Source: Trichomonas vaginalis G3 | Taxonomy: Eukaryota > Parabasalia > Trichomonadida > Trichomonadidae | Assembly: GCF_026262505.1 (NCBI RefSeq) | Contig: NC_067206.1 | Coordinates: 37,771,660 to 37,835,659, forward strand | Reading direction: 5' to 3' | DNA: 64,000 nucleotides | Shown: positions 39,615 through 50,661 of the stretch, in pieces | Position numbering within the stretch: position 1 is the first letter of the stretch | How the letters are laid out: every line of letters begins with the position of its first letter | Notes under the pieces: model-generated | Told to the model about the DNA's origin: nothing | The model's database searches: none | The model's input: the letters and a program-made list of their open reading frames with translations, nothing else | Made by a program: the position numbers and the translations under genes

Positions 39615-40110
39615 ATTTTTTTTTGAAGCGAAATCCGACGATAAAAAAATCAGAAAATGTAATGCTGTCATATGATGAATATTTTGATAGAACTCTTCTT
39701 TAGATTCACCAATAAAGCTTGGCATTCACTCAAAATCATTAATTTCGGATTTTATATGAAGGATTTCGTAATTATGGTCTTTCTATCATCCTTTGTTACG
39801 AATTTTTGAATACATATCACAGATCAAATTTTGAATCTTCATATTCTTCATCCCTAAATTCATTACTTCATGTAATCAAAGAATCAGAACAGTTAGTGAT
39901 TGAAGAACTCCAATTTATGAAATTGAAATTATATGTCCTATTTTTTTTGCTCAAGATTAATGAATATCTATGAGATATAACTATTGTATATGCAAGGAGT
40001 TATGAATTTCATTATCCATTGCTAAATTCCATTAAATTAGAATTTAGGCTGATCCCAGATGATATATCTGGTAAACCACTAGGACTGCAGGATGTGGTGC
40101 AGTCTACCCA
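39615..40110. other. spacer with structured element near 40046-40110
   Basis: Plus-strand 39740-39970 is open for ~76 codons without an early ATG, but no family is recognised. At about 40046-40110 two adjacent hairpins (CCAGATgatatATCTGG and GACTGCA...TGCAGTC) are followed by a run of at least eight T, like a small Pol III RNA. No known RNA family is recognised. Confidence 0.3.
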
Positions 40111-40129
40111 TTTTTTTTTCATTTATATT

Positions 40130-41470
40130 TGCATGATATAAAAGATGAAAGTCAATTATATCTTTTCTATTATGATTTGCTGCAACATGAAGGGAAGTTT
40201 CTCCATTGTTATCTTTTTTATTGATGTTTGCACCATATGAAAGAAAGTACTTAGATTCTTTTTTTCCCCTCCTATTTTTGAGCGATGCAATATGAAGAAG
40301 TGTTTCTCCAATGGTTTACCGTATGAAAGTAATAGATCAACTACTGTCTGGGAAAATGCTTCATACTATGGAATAATAGAGTTTTTCTCTCTTTCAAAAA
40401 ATATCTTAAATTAGCTATCAATTTCTGACAAGAACCAAACAGGAAATGTTTGGCATGAAGGTAAAATGTGAGCAGAGTTTCCAGATAATTATGAACGGAT
40501 TCTTATCTATGTCTGATGCTGAACAAAAAGTACATTATTTGATAATACAGAAAAATGATATTGAAAAAATGAAATTGAATTTCCTTTTCCCTGTTTACAA
40601 TGTAGAAGTTATATGTATGTGAAAAATGTTTGTGTGACTGTGGAAACTATTTAGGGGTTAGAGCTTATTCGACTTCTTCTGTTGAAAGAAGTTCAATTGG
40701 AAGTTTGTTCCTGCTTTTTCTATACAGATTGAACGTAAAGGTTGGAAATAACTAGTCGTTCAATCTGTAAAGAAAAAAAATTTCTAAGAATGTTTTTCAT
40801 TCGTACTTTTAGAGTACACACTTTGAGATGATCCCAGAAAGTATCAAGTACACCCTAAAAAGTGGTTGCTTTTGTACTTTGACCTTTATTAAAAATAGAA
40901 AGATGTGATAAAAGCTTAATTGTTTTTCATTTCCGACTAAATTCATCATCCAAAATATACCAGAAAAATAAAGAATAGAATCTTATGAAAGAACATTATT
41001 CACACCATGCGAAATGAGTACTTCTGCAGTTTCATTATTATTTTGACATTCTGCTCTATGAAGTGCAGTTTCCCCAACTTTATTTTTTTCATTGATATTC
41101 ACACCATGCAAAATAAGAACTTTTGCGGTTTCTTTTCTTTGAAAAAGTGCTGCAATATGAAGTGCAGTTACTCCAGTTTATAAAACAGGAAGATTGAAAT
41201 AAATAGGGAATTGTTGACTTCTTCCATATGATATTCATCAGATAAGAGTTTGGCAAGAGATAAATATAACTTTGCATAGCGATTATTATACGGAATGATA
41301 TCTAAAATGTATCCTATAATCTTTTCTGGTGGATATTTCTTGGAATTTATCAATTGTTTTTTGATCATTTTGTAAATCTGGTTTAATTCTTCTTGATTTG
41401 TCGTTGTGGTATTTGTTGATATTTCTTAATTCACTGAATTTATTTGGATGTATGTCCTGATTGCACATTA
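40130..41470 (-). pseudogene. decayed ankyrin-repeat gene
   Basis: Minus-strand fragments in several frames match the family at 17.4-19.0 kb. Ankyrin repeats appear at ~41170-40990 (TALHIAALFQRKETAKVLIL, HGVNINEKNKVGETALH) and ~40310-40130 (IGETLLHIASLKNR, LSYGANINKKDNNGETSLH). N-terminal domain pieces lie at 41468-41180 (CNQDIHPNKFSELRNINKYH, KKYPPEKIIGYILDIIPYNN). Frame shifts and stops separate them and ~600 bp in the middle are unrecognisable. It is an old, non-functional copy. Confidence 0.75.
40726..40769. repeat. perfect 12-bp-arm hairpin in ankyrin relic
   Basis: ACAGATTGAACG (40726-40737) and CGTTCAATCTGT (40758-40769), extended outward by TTTTTCTAT/AAAGAAAAA. It lies in the unrecognisable middle of the decayed ankyrin gene and may be the remains of a small inserted foldback element. 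Confidence 0.6.
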
Positions 41471-41907
41471 ATAATTTACAAAATGAATATATTTGCGTTT
41501 TACCATATAAAACACCCTATTGATTCATTAGAAGAAAAAAAAAATACTATGCTATATATGTGATCACAAAGATTTCGGATATAAATTATGAATTTTGATG
41601 AAATTAATAGATAAGAAATGATGTAATAACAATGTAAATGTCAATGGCAATAGAATCTTCATCAAGATACTTGTTCTATTCAAGATTTTTTTGCCAATCA
41701 TTTTAAAATTCGATCCATAAGCTCTCATATATTAGGTATATACTATATTATTCATGTATGCTTAACGCCATTAAAAATTGAGAGGGCATATTATTAATAT
41801 CGAGCCTGCTCCAAAATAACGGGCCCACAGTAAATGGAAGCTTATATCACCCACGTCAAGGCAAACTTCAGATTTTCTTCAAAAATCCAGATGAATTCAA
41901 AGTTGTA
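41471..41907. other. spacer left of the tandem array
   Basis: AT-rich and unique. Similarity to inter-unit sequence of the array begins only at about 41908, which marks the left boundary of the amplification. Confidence 0.5.
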
Positions 41908-41991
41908 TGATTCACTCACAAAATTCTCAAAAAAATTGAACCTGAACACTATTGAATAAATTGTCAATTTTTTCGATGAGAGTTCAATAAA

Positions 41992-42901
41992 TTGTCTGAT
42001 TTATCAACAGAAGAATTCCTACAAGGCGAATCATATTGGAAATCAATACCATCATCGACAAATCCATTCGTCAATCATATCAGTGGAAGTCTCTTCCAAA
42101 GCATCACGAACGAAGGTGTTATTCGCATCAATTCCGAAAATTCTATTTTAATCCTCGAACATGACACATTTAATACTATCACATCCAATCAGAACGGTGG
42201 CTGCGTATTTTTTAGTCCTGGTCACTCAATTTATCAAAGAGATACTTGCGCTCATAAAGTTTATTCAAGTACAAAAGCCAAATTTAGCTATGTTAAAATA
42301 TCTCAAGCTTTAGAAAACAGTGTGGATTATTATGATATCGATAACTGATTGTACACCTGACCCTGTGTCTGACATATTTTGGATTGGAGGCGGGAAAACA
42401 TCTCTTTCAAATTATAATTCCACAAACAATTATGCAAGTTTTTCTACAGCATTTTACTTTGGAAATTCTGTTGGCCAAGCAAATGCATCGTTTATCAATG
42501 TATTATCAGGAACTGCTACATATAGTTCTCTTGTCTACTCTGACTCTAATTGTATTTTAAAACATTCGAATTTTTATAATAATAAAGTTAATGAGAAGAC
42601 AGAATGCCTTTTGGCTGTACATGCATCAATTTTTGTTATAGATCATTGCGTTTTTGCTCAAAATTCTGCACAAATTTTCGCAAATAATAAAATATCTGTT
42701 TTAAGTTGCTCGTTTTACGAAAATTCATTTAGCTCGACATATCCTTCTATTCCTTATAGCGGAACGCATAGCTTCACTGTAAATACTCAGTGCCATATGT
42801 GGAAACACGACGACTGCATCAAAAAGTATTCTTGTGTATCACAATATTTCACAATAAACTCATTTCTATTCTCATTCTCCATTTTCATTCTTTTTCTTTA
42901 A
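41992..42901 (+). pseudogene. array copy 1, beta-helix family, frameshifted
   Basis: Same protein as copies 4-10, except that a 15-bp stretch after codon ~107 is replaced by a 13-bp variant near 42316-42330. This shifts the frame, and the first frame stops at 42348. The 3' half (to 42901) is intact in its own frame. The upstream segment is of type A (TTCGATGAGAGTTCAATAAATTG), shared only with copy 2. The conserved frame begins TTG-TCT-GAT with no ATG. Confidence 0.7.
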
Positions 42902-43429
42902 CCTAAAAGTATAAATTTTCTCAATCTTTTGAATAAATCTACTTTTTTCCTAAAAGGCATTCTCCATAATTGGCAAGTTTTTTTGAATATGGCAAGGCAA
43001 ACTTTGAGACAAAAGTTATCTTGTATGATGCATTGAATCAACCCTGAAAGTTTCGTGGCCAACAATTCATTCTAGTGAGGTGAAACATTCATTCAAAGAC
43101 CAAAAAAAAAGTTTTTTTTGTTGAAGAATGGGCATAGTATGCATTCTCAATTTGAACCATTGCCTAGATCAATGGTGCGAAACTTGCAGGGATGATTTAT
43201 GGTACTATGCATGCAATCTTTGCTCTCAAACTTTCCCAGGTTACATTCAAAATTCCCTTTTTCATAGTTTTCTTATGTTAAATGCATTCACGTAGAGTAT
43301 ACCATATAAAATGATTATTTCTCAACTCGAAAGAAAGGATTATCAAAGATGATTCACGACAAAATTCTCAAAAAATTGACCTGAACACTATTGAATAAAT
43401 GTCCATTTTTTTCGATGAGAGTTCAATAA

Positions 43430-44340
43430 ATGTCTGATTTATCAACAGAAGAATTCCTACAAGCGAATCATATTGGAAATCAATACCATCATCGACAAAT
43501 CCATTCGTCAATCATATCAGTGGAAGTCTCTTCCAAAGCATCACGAACGAAGGTGTTATTCGCATCAATTCCGAAAATTCTATTTTAATCCTCGAACATG
43601 ACACATTTAATACTATCACATCCAATCAGAACGGTGGCTGCGTATTTTTTAGTCCTGGTCACTCAATTTATCAAAGAGATACTTGCGCTCATAAAGTTTA
43701 TTCAAGTACAAAAGCCAAATTTAGCTATGTTAAAATATCTCAAGCTTTAGAAAACGTGGATTACAATTTTATGATATCGATAACTGATTGTACACCTGAC
43801 CCTGTGTCTGACATATTTTGGATTGGAGGCGGGAAAACATCTCTTTCAAATTATAATTCCACAAACAATTATGCAAGTTTTTCTACAGCATTTTACTTTG
43901 GAAATTCTGTTGGCCAAGCAAATGCATCGTTTATCAATGTATTATCAGGAACTGCTACATATAGTTCTCTTGTCTACTCTGACTCTAATTGTATTTTAAA
44001 ACATTCGAATTTTTATAATAATAAAGTTAATGAGAAGACAGAATGCCTTTTGGCTGTACATGCATCAATTTTTGTTATAGATCATTGCGTTTTTGCTCAA
44101 AATTCTGCACAAATTTTCGCAAATAATAAAATATCTGTTTTAAGTTGCTCGTTTTACGAAAATTCATTTAGCTCGACATATCCTTCTATTCCTTATAGCG
44201 GAACGCATAGCTTCACTGTAAATACTCAGTGCCATATGTGGAAACACGACGACTGCATCAAAAAGTATTCTTGTGTATCACAATATTTTCACAATAAACT
44301 CATTTCTATTCTCATTCTCCATTTTCATTCTTTTCTTTAA
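43430..44340 (+). pseudogene. array copy 2, the only copy with an ATG, frameshifted
   Basis: Here AATTGTCTGAT has become AATGTCTGAT, which gives ATG-TCT-GAT in the family frame (MSDLSTEEF). A second one-base loss (AAGGCG to AAGCG) 12 codons later shifts the frame. A later extra T alters the C-terminal tail (YFHNKLISILILHFHSFL). Several differences from other copies are losses of one of two identical bases, a pattern typical of long-read error as well as of decay. Confidence 0.7.
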
Positions 44341-44877
44341 CCTAAAAGTATAAATTTCTCAATCTTTTGAATAAATCTACTTTTTTCCTAAAAGGCATTC
44401 TCCATAATTGGCAAGTTTTTTTGAATATGGCAAGGCAAACTTTGAGACAAAAGTTATCTTGTTGTATGATGCATTGAATCAACCCTGAAAGTTTCGTGGC
44501 CAACAATTCATTCTAGTGAGGTGAAACATTCATTCAAAGACCAAAAAAAAAGTTTTTTTTTGTTGAAGAATGGGCATAGTATGCATTCTCAATTTGAACC
44601 ATTGCCTAGATCAATGGGTGCGAAACTTGCAGGGATGATTTATGGTACTATGCATGCAATCTTTGCTCTCAAACTTTCCCAGGTTACATTCAAAATTCCC
44701 TTTTTCATAGTTTTCTTATGTTAAATGCATTCACGTAGAGTATACCATATAAAATGATTATTTCTCAACTCGAAAGAAGGATTTTGAAAATGATCTTACA
44801 AAATTTTTGGATAACTATTTTGAATTTTCAATTGATTGAAAATTCGTTTTCAATTTTTTCTAAGGTGATTCAATGAA

Positions 44878-45790
44878 TTGTCTGATTTATCAACAGAAGA
44901 ATTCCTACAAGGCGAATCATATTGGAAATCAATACCATCATCGACAAATCCATTCGTCAATCATATCAGTGGAAGTCTCTTCCAAAGCATCACGAACGAA
45001 GGTGTTATTCGCATCAATTCCGAAAATTCTATTTTAATCCTCGAACATGACACATTTAATACTATCACATCCAATCAGAACGGTGGCTGCGTATTTTTTA
45101 GTCCTGGTCACTCAATTTATCAAAGAGATACTTGCGCTCATAAAGTTTATTCAAGTACAAAAGCCAAATTTAGCTATGTTAAAATATCTCAAGCTTTAGA
45201 AAACGTGGATTACAATTTTATGATATCGATAACTGATTGTACACCTGACCCTGTGTCTGACATATTTTGGATTGGAGGCGGGAAAACATCTCTTTCAAAT
45301 TATAATTCCACAAACAATTATGCAAGTTTTTCTACAGCATTTTACTTTGGAAATTCTGTTGGCCAAGCAAATGCATCGTTTATCAATGTATTATCAGGAA
45401 CTGCTACATATAGTTCTCTTGTCTACTCTGACTCTAATTGTATTTTAAAACATTCGAATTTTTATAATAATAAAGTTAATGAGAAGACAGAATGCCTTTT
45501 GGCTGTACATGCATCAATTTTTGTTATAGATCATTGCGTTTTTGCTCAAAATTCTGCACAAATTTTCGCAAATAATAAAATATCTGTTTTAAGTTGCTCG
45601 TTTTACGAAAAATTCATTTAGCTCGACATATCCTTCTATTCCTTATAGCGGAACGCATAGCTTCACTGTAAATACTCAGTGCCATATGTGGAAACACGAC
45701 GACTGCATCAAAAAGTATTCTTGTGTATCACAATATTTCACAATAAACTCATTTCTATTCTCATTCTCCATTTTCATTCTTTTTCTTTAA
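44878..45790 (+). pseudogene. array copy 3, late frameshift
   Basis: Identical to the intact copies up to codon ~244. One extra A in GAAAAATTC (45607-45613) then gives an early stop at 45621, removing the last ~58 residues with the conserved cysteines and hydrophobic tail. It is the first copy with the type B upstream segment used by all later copies. Confidence 0.75.
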
Positions 45791-46324
45791 CCTAAAAGTA
45801 TAAATTTTCTCAATCTTTTGAATAAATCTACTTTTTTCCTAAAAGGCATTCTCCATAATTGGCAAGTTTTTTTGAATATGGCAAGGCAAACTTTGAGACA
45901 AAAGTTATCTTGTATGATGCATTGAATCAACCCTGAAAGTTTCGTGGCCAACAATTCATTCTAGTGAGGTGAAACATTCATTCAAAGACCAAAAAAAAAG
46001 TTTTTTTTGTTGAAGAATGGGCATAGTATGCATTCTCAATTTGAACCATTGCCTAGATCAATGGGTGCGAAACTTGCAGGGATGATTTATGGTACTATGC
46101 ATGCAATCTTTGCTCTCAAACTTTCCCAGGTTACATTCAAAATTCCCTTTTTCATAGTTTTCTTATGTTAAATGCATTCACGTAGAGTATACCATATAAA
46201 ATGATTATTTCTCAACTCGAAAGAAAGGATTTTGAAAATGATCTTACAAAATTTTGGATAACTATTTTGAATTTTCAATTGATTGAAAATTCGTTTTCAA
46301 TTTTTTCTAAGGTGATTCAATGAA

Positions 46325-47236
46325 TTGTCTGATTTATCAACAGAAGAATTCCTACAAGGCGAATCATATTGGAAATCAATACCATCATCGACAAATCCAT
46401 TCGTCAATCATATCAGTGGAAGTCTCTTCCAAAGCATCACGAACGAAGGTGTTATTCGCATCAATTCCGAAAATTCTATTTTAATCCTCGAACATGACAC
46501 ATTTAATACTATCACATCCAATCAGAACGGTGGCTGCGTATTTTTTAGTCCTGGTCACTCAATTTATCAAAGAGATACTTGCGCTCATAAAGTTTATTCA
46601 AGTACAAAAGCCAAATTTAGCTATGTTAAAATATCTCAAGCTTTAGAAAACGTGGATTACAATTTTATGATATCGATAACTGATTGTACACCTGACCCTG
46701 TGTCTGACATATTTTGGATTGGAGGCGGGAAAACATCTCTTTCAAATTATAATTCCACAAACAATTATGCAAGTTTTTCTACAGCATTTTACTTTGGAAA
46801 TTCTGTTGGCCAAGCAAATGCATCGTTTATCAATGTATTATCAGGAACTGCTACATATAGTTCTCTTGTCTACTCTGACTCTAATTGTATTTTAAAACAT
46901 TCGAATTTTTATAATAATAAAGTTAATGAGAAGACAGAATGCCTTTTGGCTGTACATGCATCAATTTTTGTTATAGATCATTGCGTTTTTGCTCAAAATT
47001 CTGCACAAATTTTCGCAAATAATAAAATATCTGTTTTAAGTTGCTCGTTTTACGAAAATTCATTTAGCTCGACATATCCTTCTATTCCTTATAGCGGAAC
47101 GCATAGCTTCACTGTAAATACTCAGTGCCATATGTGGAAACACGACGACTGCATCAAAAAGTATTCTTGTGTATCACAATATTTCACAATAAACTCATTT
47201 CTATTCTCATTCTCCATTTTCATTCTTTTTCTTTAA
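46325..47236 (+). CDS. array copy 4, beta-helix/Pmp-like surface-type protein (reference copy)
   Basis: A 303-codon frame. The N-terminal ~110 residues (DLSTEEFLQGESYWKS...GVIRINSENSILILEHDTF, NGGCVFFSPGHSIY) and the middle (SDIFWIGGGKTSLSNYNSTN, FGNSVGQANASFINVLSG) have short repeating hydrophobic strands. Turns FYNNK (~205), FAQN (~230) and FYEN (~252) match the FxxN pattern, and NGGC the GGA-like pattern, of chlamydial Pmp-type beta-helices known in trichomonads. The end has conserved cysteines (CHMWKHDDCIKKYSCVS) and an uncharged hydrophobic tail, a membrane anchor or GPI-like signal. No signal peptide and no in-frame ATG: TGA-TTC-AAT-GAA-TTG precedes. Function unknown; surface protein is an inference. 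Confidence 0.65.
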   Translation: MSDLSTEEFLQGESYWKSIPSSTNPFVNHISGSLFQSITNEGVIRINSENSILILEHDTFNTITSNQNGGCVFFSPGHSIYQRDTCAHKVYSSTKAKFSYVKISQALENVDYNFMISITDCTPDPVSDIFWIGGGKTSLSNYNSTNNYASFSTAFYFGNSVGQANASFINVLSGTATYSSLVYSDSNCILKHSNFYNNKVNEKTECLLAVHASIFVIDHCVFAQNSAQIFANNKISVLSCSFYENSFSSTYPSIPYSGTHSFTVNTQCHMWKHDDCIKKYSCVSQYFTINSFLFSFSIFILFL

Positions 47237-47769
47237 CCTAAAAGTATAAATTTTCTCAATCTTTTGAATAAATCTACTTTTTTCCTAAAAGGCATTCTCC
47301 ATAATTGGCAAGTTTTTTTGAATATGGCAAGGCAAACTTTGAGACAAAAGTTATCTTGTATGATGCATTGAATCAACCCTGAAAGTTTCGTGGCCAACAA
47401 TTCATTCTAGTGAGGTGAAACATTCATTCAAAGACCAAAAAAAAGTTTTTTTTGTTGAAGAATGGGCATAGTATGCATTCTCAATTTGAACCATTGCCTA
47501 GATCAATGGGTGCGAAACTTGCAGGGATGATTTATGGTACTATGCATGCAATCTTTGCTCTCAAACTTTCCCAGGTTACATTCAAAATTCCCTTTTTCAT
47601 AGTTTTCTTATGTTAAATGCATTCACGTAGAGTATACCATATAAAATGATTATTTCTCAACTCGAAAGAAAGGATTTTGAAAATGATCTTACAAAATTTT
47701 GGATAACTATTTTGAATTTTCAATTGATTGAAAATTCGTTTTCAATTTTTTCTAAGGTGATTCAATGAA

Positions 47770-48681
47770 TTGTCTGATTTATCAACAGAAGAATTCCTAC
47801 AAGGCGAATCATATTGGAAATCAATACCATCATCGACAAATCCATTCGTCAATCATATCAGTGGAAGTCTCTTCCAAAGCATCACGAACGAAGGTGTTAT
47901 TCGCATCAATTCCGAAAATTCTATTTTAATCCTCGAACATGACACATTTAATACTATCACATCCAATCAGAACGGTGGCTGCGTATTTTTTAGTCCTGGT
48001 CACTCAATTTATCAAAGAGATACTTGCGCTCATAAAGTTTATTCAAGTACAAAAGCCAAATTTAGCTATGTTAAAATATCTCAAGCTTTAGAAAACGTGG
48101 ATTACAATTTTATGATATCGATAACTGATTGTACACCTGACCCTGTGTCTGACATATTTTGGATTGGAGGCGGGAAAACATCTCTTTCAAATTATAATTC
48201 CACAAACAATTATGCAAGTTTTTCTACAGCATTTTACTTTGGAAATTCTGTTGGCCAAGCAAATGCATCGTTTATCAATGTATTATCAGGAACTGCTACA
48301 TATAGTTCTCTTGTCTACTCTGACTCTAATTGTATTTTAAAACATTCGAATTTTTATAATAATAAAGTTAATGAGAAGACAGAATGCCTTTTGGCTGTAC
48401 ATGCATCAATTTTTGTTATAGATCATTGCGTTTTTGCTCAAAATTCTGCACAAATTTTCGCAAATAATAAAATATCTGTTTTAAGTTGCTCGTTTTACGA
48501 AAATTCATTTAGCTCGACATATCCTTCTATTCCTTATAGCGGAACGCATAGCTTCACTGTAAATACTCAGTGCCATATGTGGAAACACGACGACTGCATC
48601 AAAAAGTATTCTTGTGTATCACAATATTTCACAATAAACTCATTTCTATTCTCATTCTCCATTTTCATTCTTTTTCTTTAA
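47770..48681 (+). CDS. array copy 5, identical protein
   Basis: Protein identical to copy 4. The spacer before it has one fewer A in the A-run of ACCAAAAAAAAG (near 47439), the only visible difference from later units. Confidence 0.65.
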   Translation: MSDLSTEEFLQGESYWKSIPSSTNPFVNHISGSLFQSITNEGVIRINSENSILILEHDTFNTITSNQNGGCVFFSPGHSIYQRDTCAHKVYSSTKAKFSYVKISQALENVDYNFMISITDCTPDPVSDIFWIGGGKTSLSNYNSTNNYASFSTAFYFGNSVGQANASFINVLSGTATYSSLVYSDSNCILKHSNFYNNKVNEKTECLLAVHASIFVIDHCVFAQNSAQIFANNKISVLSCSFYENSFSSTYPSIPYSGTHSFTVNTQCHMWKHDDCIKKYSCVSQYFTINSFLFSFSIFILFL

Positions 48682-49215
48682 CCTAAAAGTATAAATTTTC
48701 TCAATCTTTTGAATAAATCTACTTTTTTCCTAAAAGGCATTCTCCATAATTGGCAAGTTTTTTTGAATATGGCAAGGCAAACTTTGAGACAAAAGTTATC
48801 TTGTATGATGCATTGAATCAACCCTGAAAGTTTCGTGGCCAACAATTCATTCTAGTGAGGTGAAACATTCATTCAAAGACCAAAAAAAAAGTTTTTTTTG
48901 TTGAAGAATGGGCATAGTATGCATTCTCAATTTGAACCATTGCCTAGATCAATGGGTGCGAAACTTGCAGGGATGATTTATGGTACTATGCATGCAATCT
49001 TTGCTCTCAAACTTTCCCAGGTTACATTCAAAATTCCCTTTTTCATAGTTTTCTTATGTTAAATGCATTCACGTAGAGTATACCATATAAAATGATTATT
49101 TCTCAACTCGAAAGAAAGGATTTTGAAAATGATCTTACAAAATTTTGGATAACTATTTTGAATTTTCAATTGATTGAAAATTCGTTTTCAATTTTTTCTA
49201 AGGTGATTCAATGAA

Positions 49216-50127
49216 TTGTCTGATTTATCAACAGAAGAATTCCTACAAGGCGAATCATATTGGAAATCAATACCATCATCGACAAATCCATTCGTCAATC
49301 ATATCAGTGGAAGTCTCTTCCAAAGCATCACGAACGAAGGTGTTATTCGCATCAATTCCGAAAATTCTATTTTAATCCTCGAACATGACACATTTAATAC
49401 TATCACATCCAATCAGAACGGTGGCTGCGTATTTTTTAGTCCTGGTCACTCAATTTATCAAAGAGATACTTGCGCTCATAAAGTTTATTCAAGTACAAAA
49501 GCCAAATTTAGCTATGTTAAAATATCTCAAGCTTTAGAAAACGTGGATTACAATTTTATGATATCGATAACTGATTGTACACCTGACCCTGTGTCTGACA
49601 TATTTTGGATTGGAGGCGGGAAAACATCTCTTTCAAATTATAATTCCACAAACAATTATGCAAGTTTTTCTACAGCATTTTACTTTGGAAATTCTGTTGG
49701 CCAAGCAAATGCATCGTTTATCAATGTATTATCAGGAACTGCTACATATAGTTCTCTTGTCTACTCTGACTCTAATTGTATTTTAAAACATTCGAATTTT
49801 TATAATAATAAAGTTAATGAGAAGACAGAATGCCTTTTGGCTGTACATGCATCAATTTTTGTTATAGATCATTGCGTTTTTGCTCAAAATTCTGCACAAA
49901 TTTTCGCAAATAATAAAATATCTGTTTTAAGTTGCTCGTTTTACGAAAATTCATTTAGCTCGACATATCCTTCTATTCCTTATAGCGGAACGCATAGCTT
50001 CACTGTAAATACTCAGTGCCATATGTGGAAACACGACGACTGCATCAAAAAGTATTCTTGTGTATCACAATATTTCACAATAAACTCATTTCTATTCTCA
50101 TTCTCCATTTTCATTCTTTTTCTTTAA
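49216..50127 (+). CDS. array copy 6, identical protein
   Basis: Identical protein to copy 4; unit length exactly 1,446 bp to the next copy. First in-frame ATG is internal, at codon ~115. Confidence 0.65.
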   Translation: MSDLSTEEFLQGESYWKSIPSSTNPFVNHISGSLFQSITNEGVIRINSENSILILEHDTFNTITSNQNGGCVFFSPGHSIYQRDTCAHKVYSSTKAKFSYVKISQALENVDYNFMISITDCTPDPVSDIFWIGGGKTSLSNYNSTNNYASFSTAFYFGNSVGQANASFINVLSGTATYSSLVYSDSNCILKHSNFYNNKVNEKTECLLAVHASIFVIDHCVFAQNSAQIFANNKISVLSCSFYENSFSSTYPSIPYSGTHSFTVNTQCHMWKHDDCIKKYSCVSQYFTINSFLFSFSIFILFL

Positions 50128-50661
50128 CCTAAAAGTATAAATTTTCTCAATCTTTTGAATAAATCTACTTTTTTCCTAAAAGGCATTCTCCATAATTGGC
50201 AAGTTTTTTTGAATATGGCAAGGCAAACTTTGAGACAAAAGTTATCTTGTATGATGCATTGAATCAACCCTGAAAGTTTCGTGGCCAACAATTCATTCTA
50301 GTGAGGTGAAACATTCATTCAAAGACCAAAAAAAAAGTTTTTTTTGTTGAAGAATGGGCATAGTATGCATTCTCAATTTGAACCATTGCCTAGATCAATG
50401 GGTGCGAAACTTGCAGGGATGATTTATGGTACTATGCATGCAATCTTTGCTCTCAAACTTTCCCAGGTTACATTCAAAATTCCCTTTTTCATAGTTTTCT
50501 TATGTTAAATGCATTCACGTAGAGTATACCATATAAAATGATTATTTCTCAACTCGAAAGAAAGGATTTTGAAAATGATCTTACAAAATTTTGGATAACT
50601 ATTTTGAATTTTCAATTGATTGAAAATTCGTTTTCAATTTTTTCTAAGGTGATTCAATGAA

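Noticed and set aside
44521-44724. 67-codon open frame in the spacer between copies 2 and 3
   Set aside because: Opened only by the lengths of local A and T runs; not open with the same coordinates in the other spacers.
46313-46345. 3' splice site (TTATCAACAG) as explanation for the missing ATG of the array genes
   Set aside because: Peptide conservation (DFSS/DLST) extends upstream of this point in diverged members, member 14 lacks the AG, and no GTAYGT donor is found in the upstream spacer. Not excluded, but unsupported.
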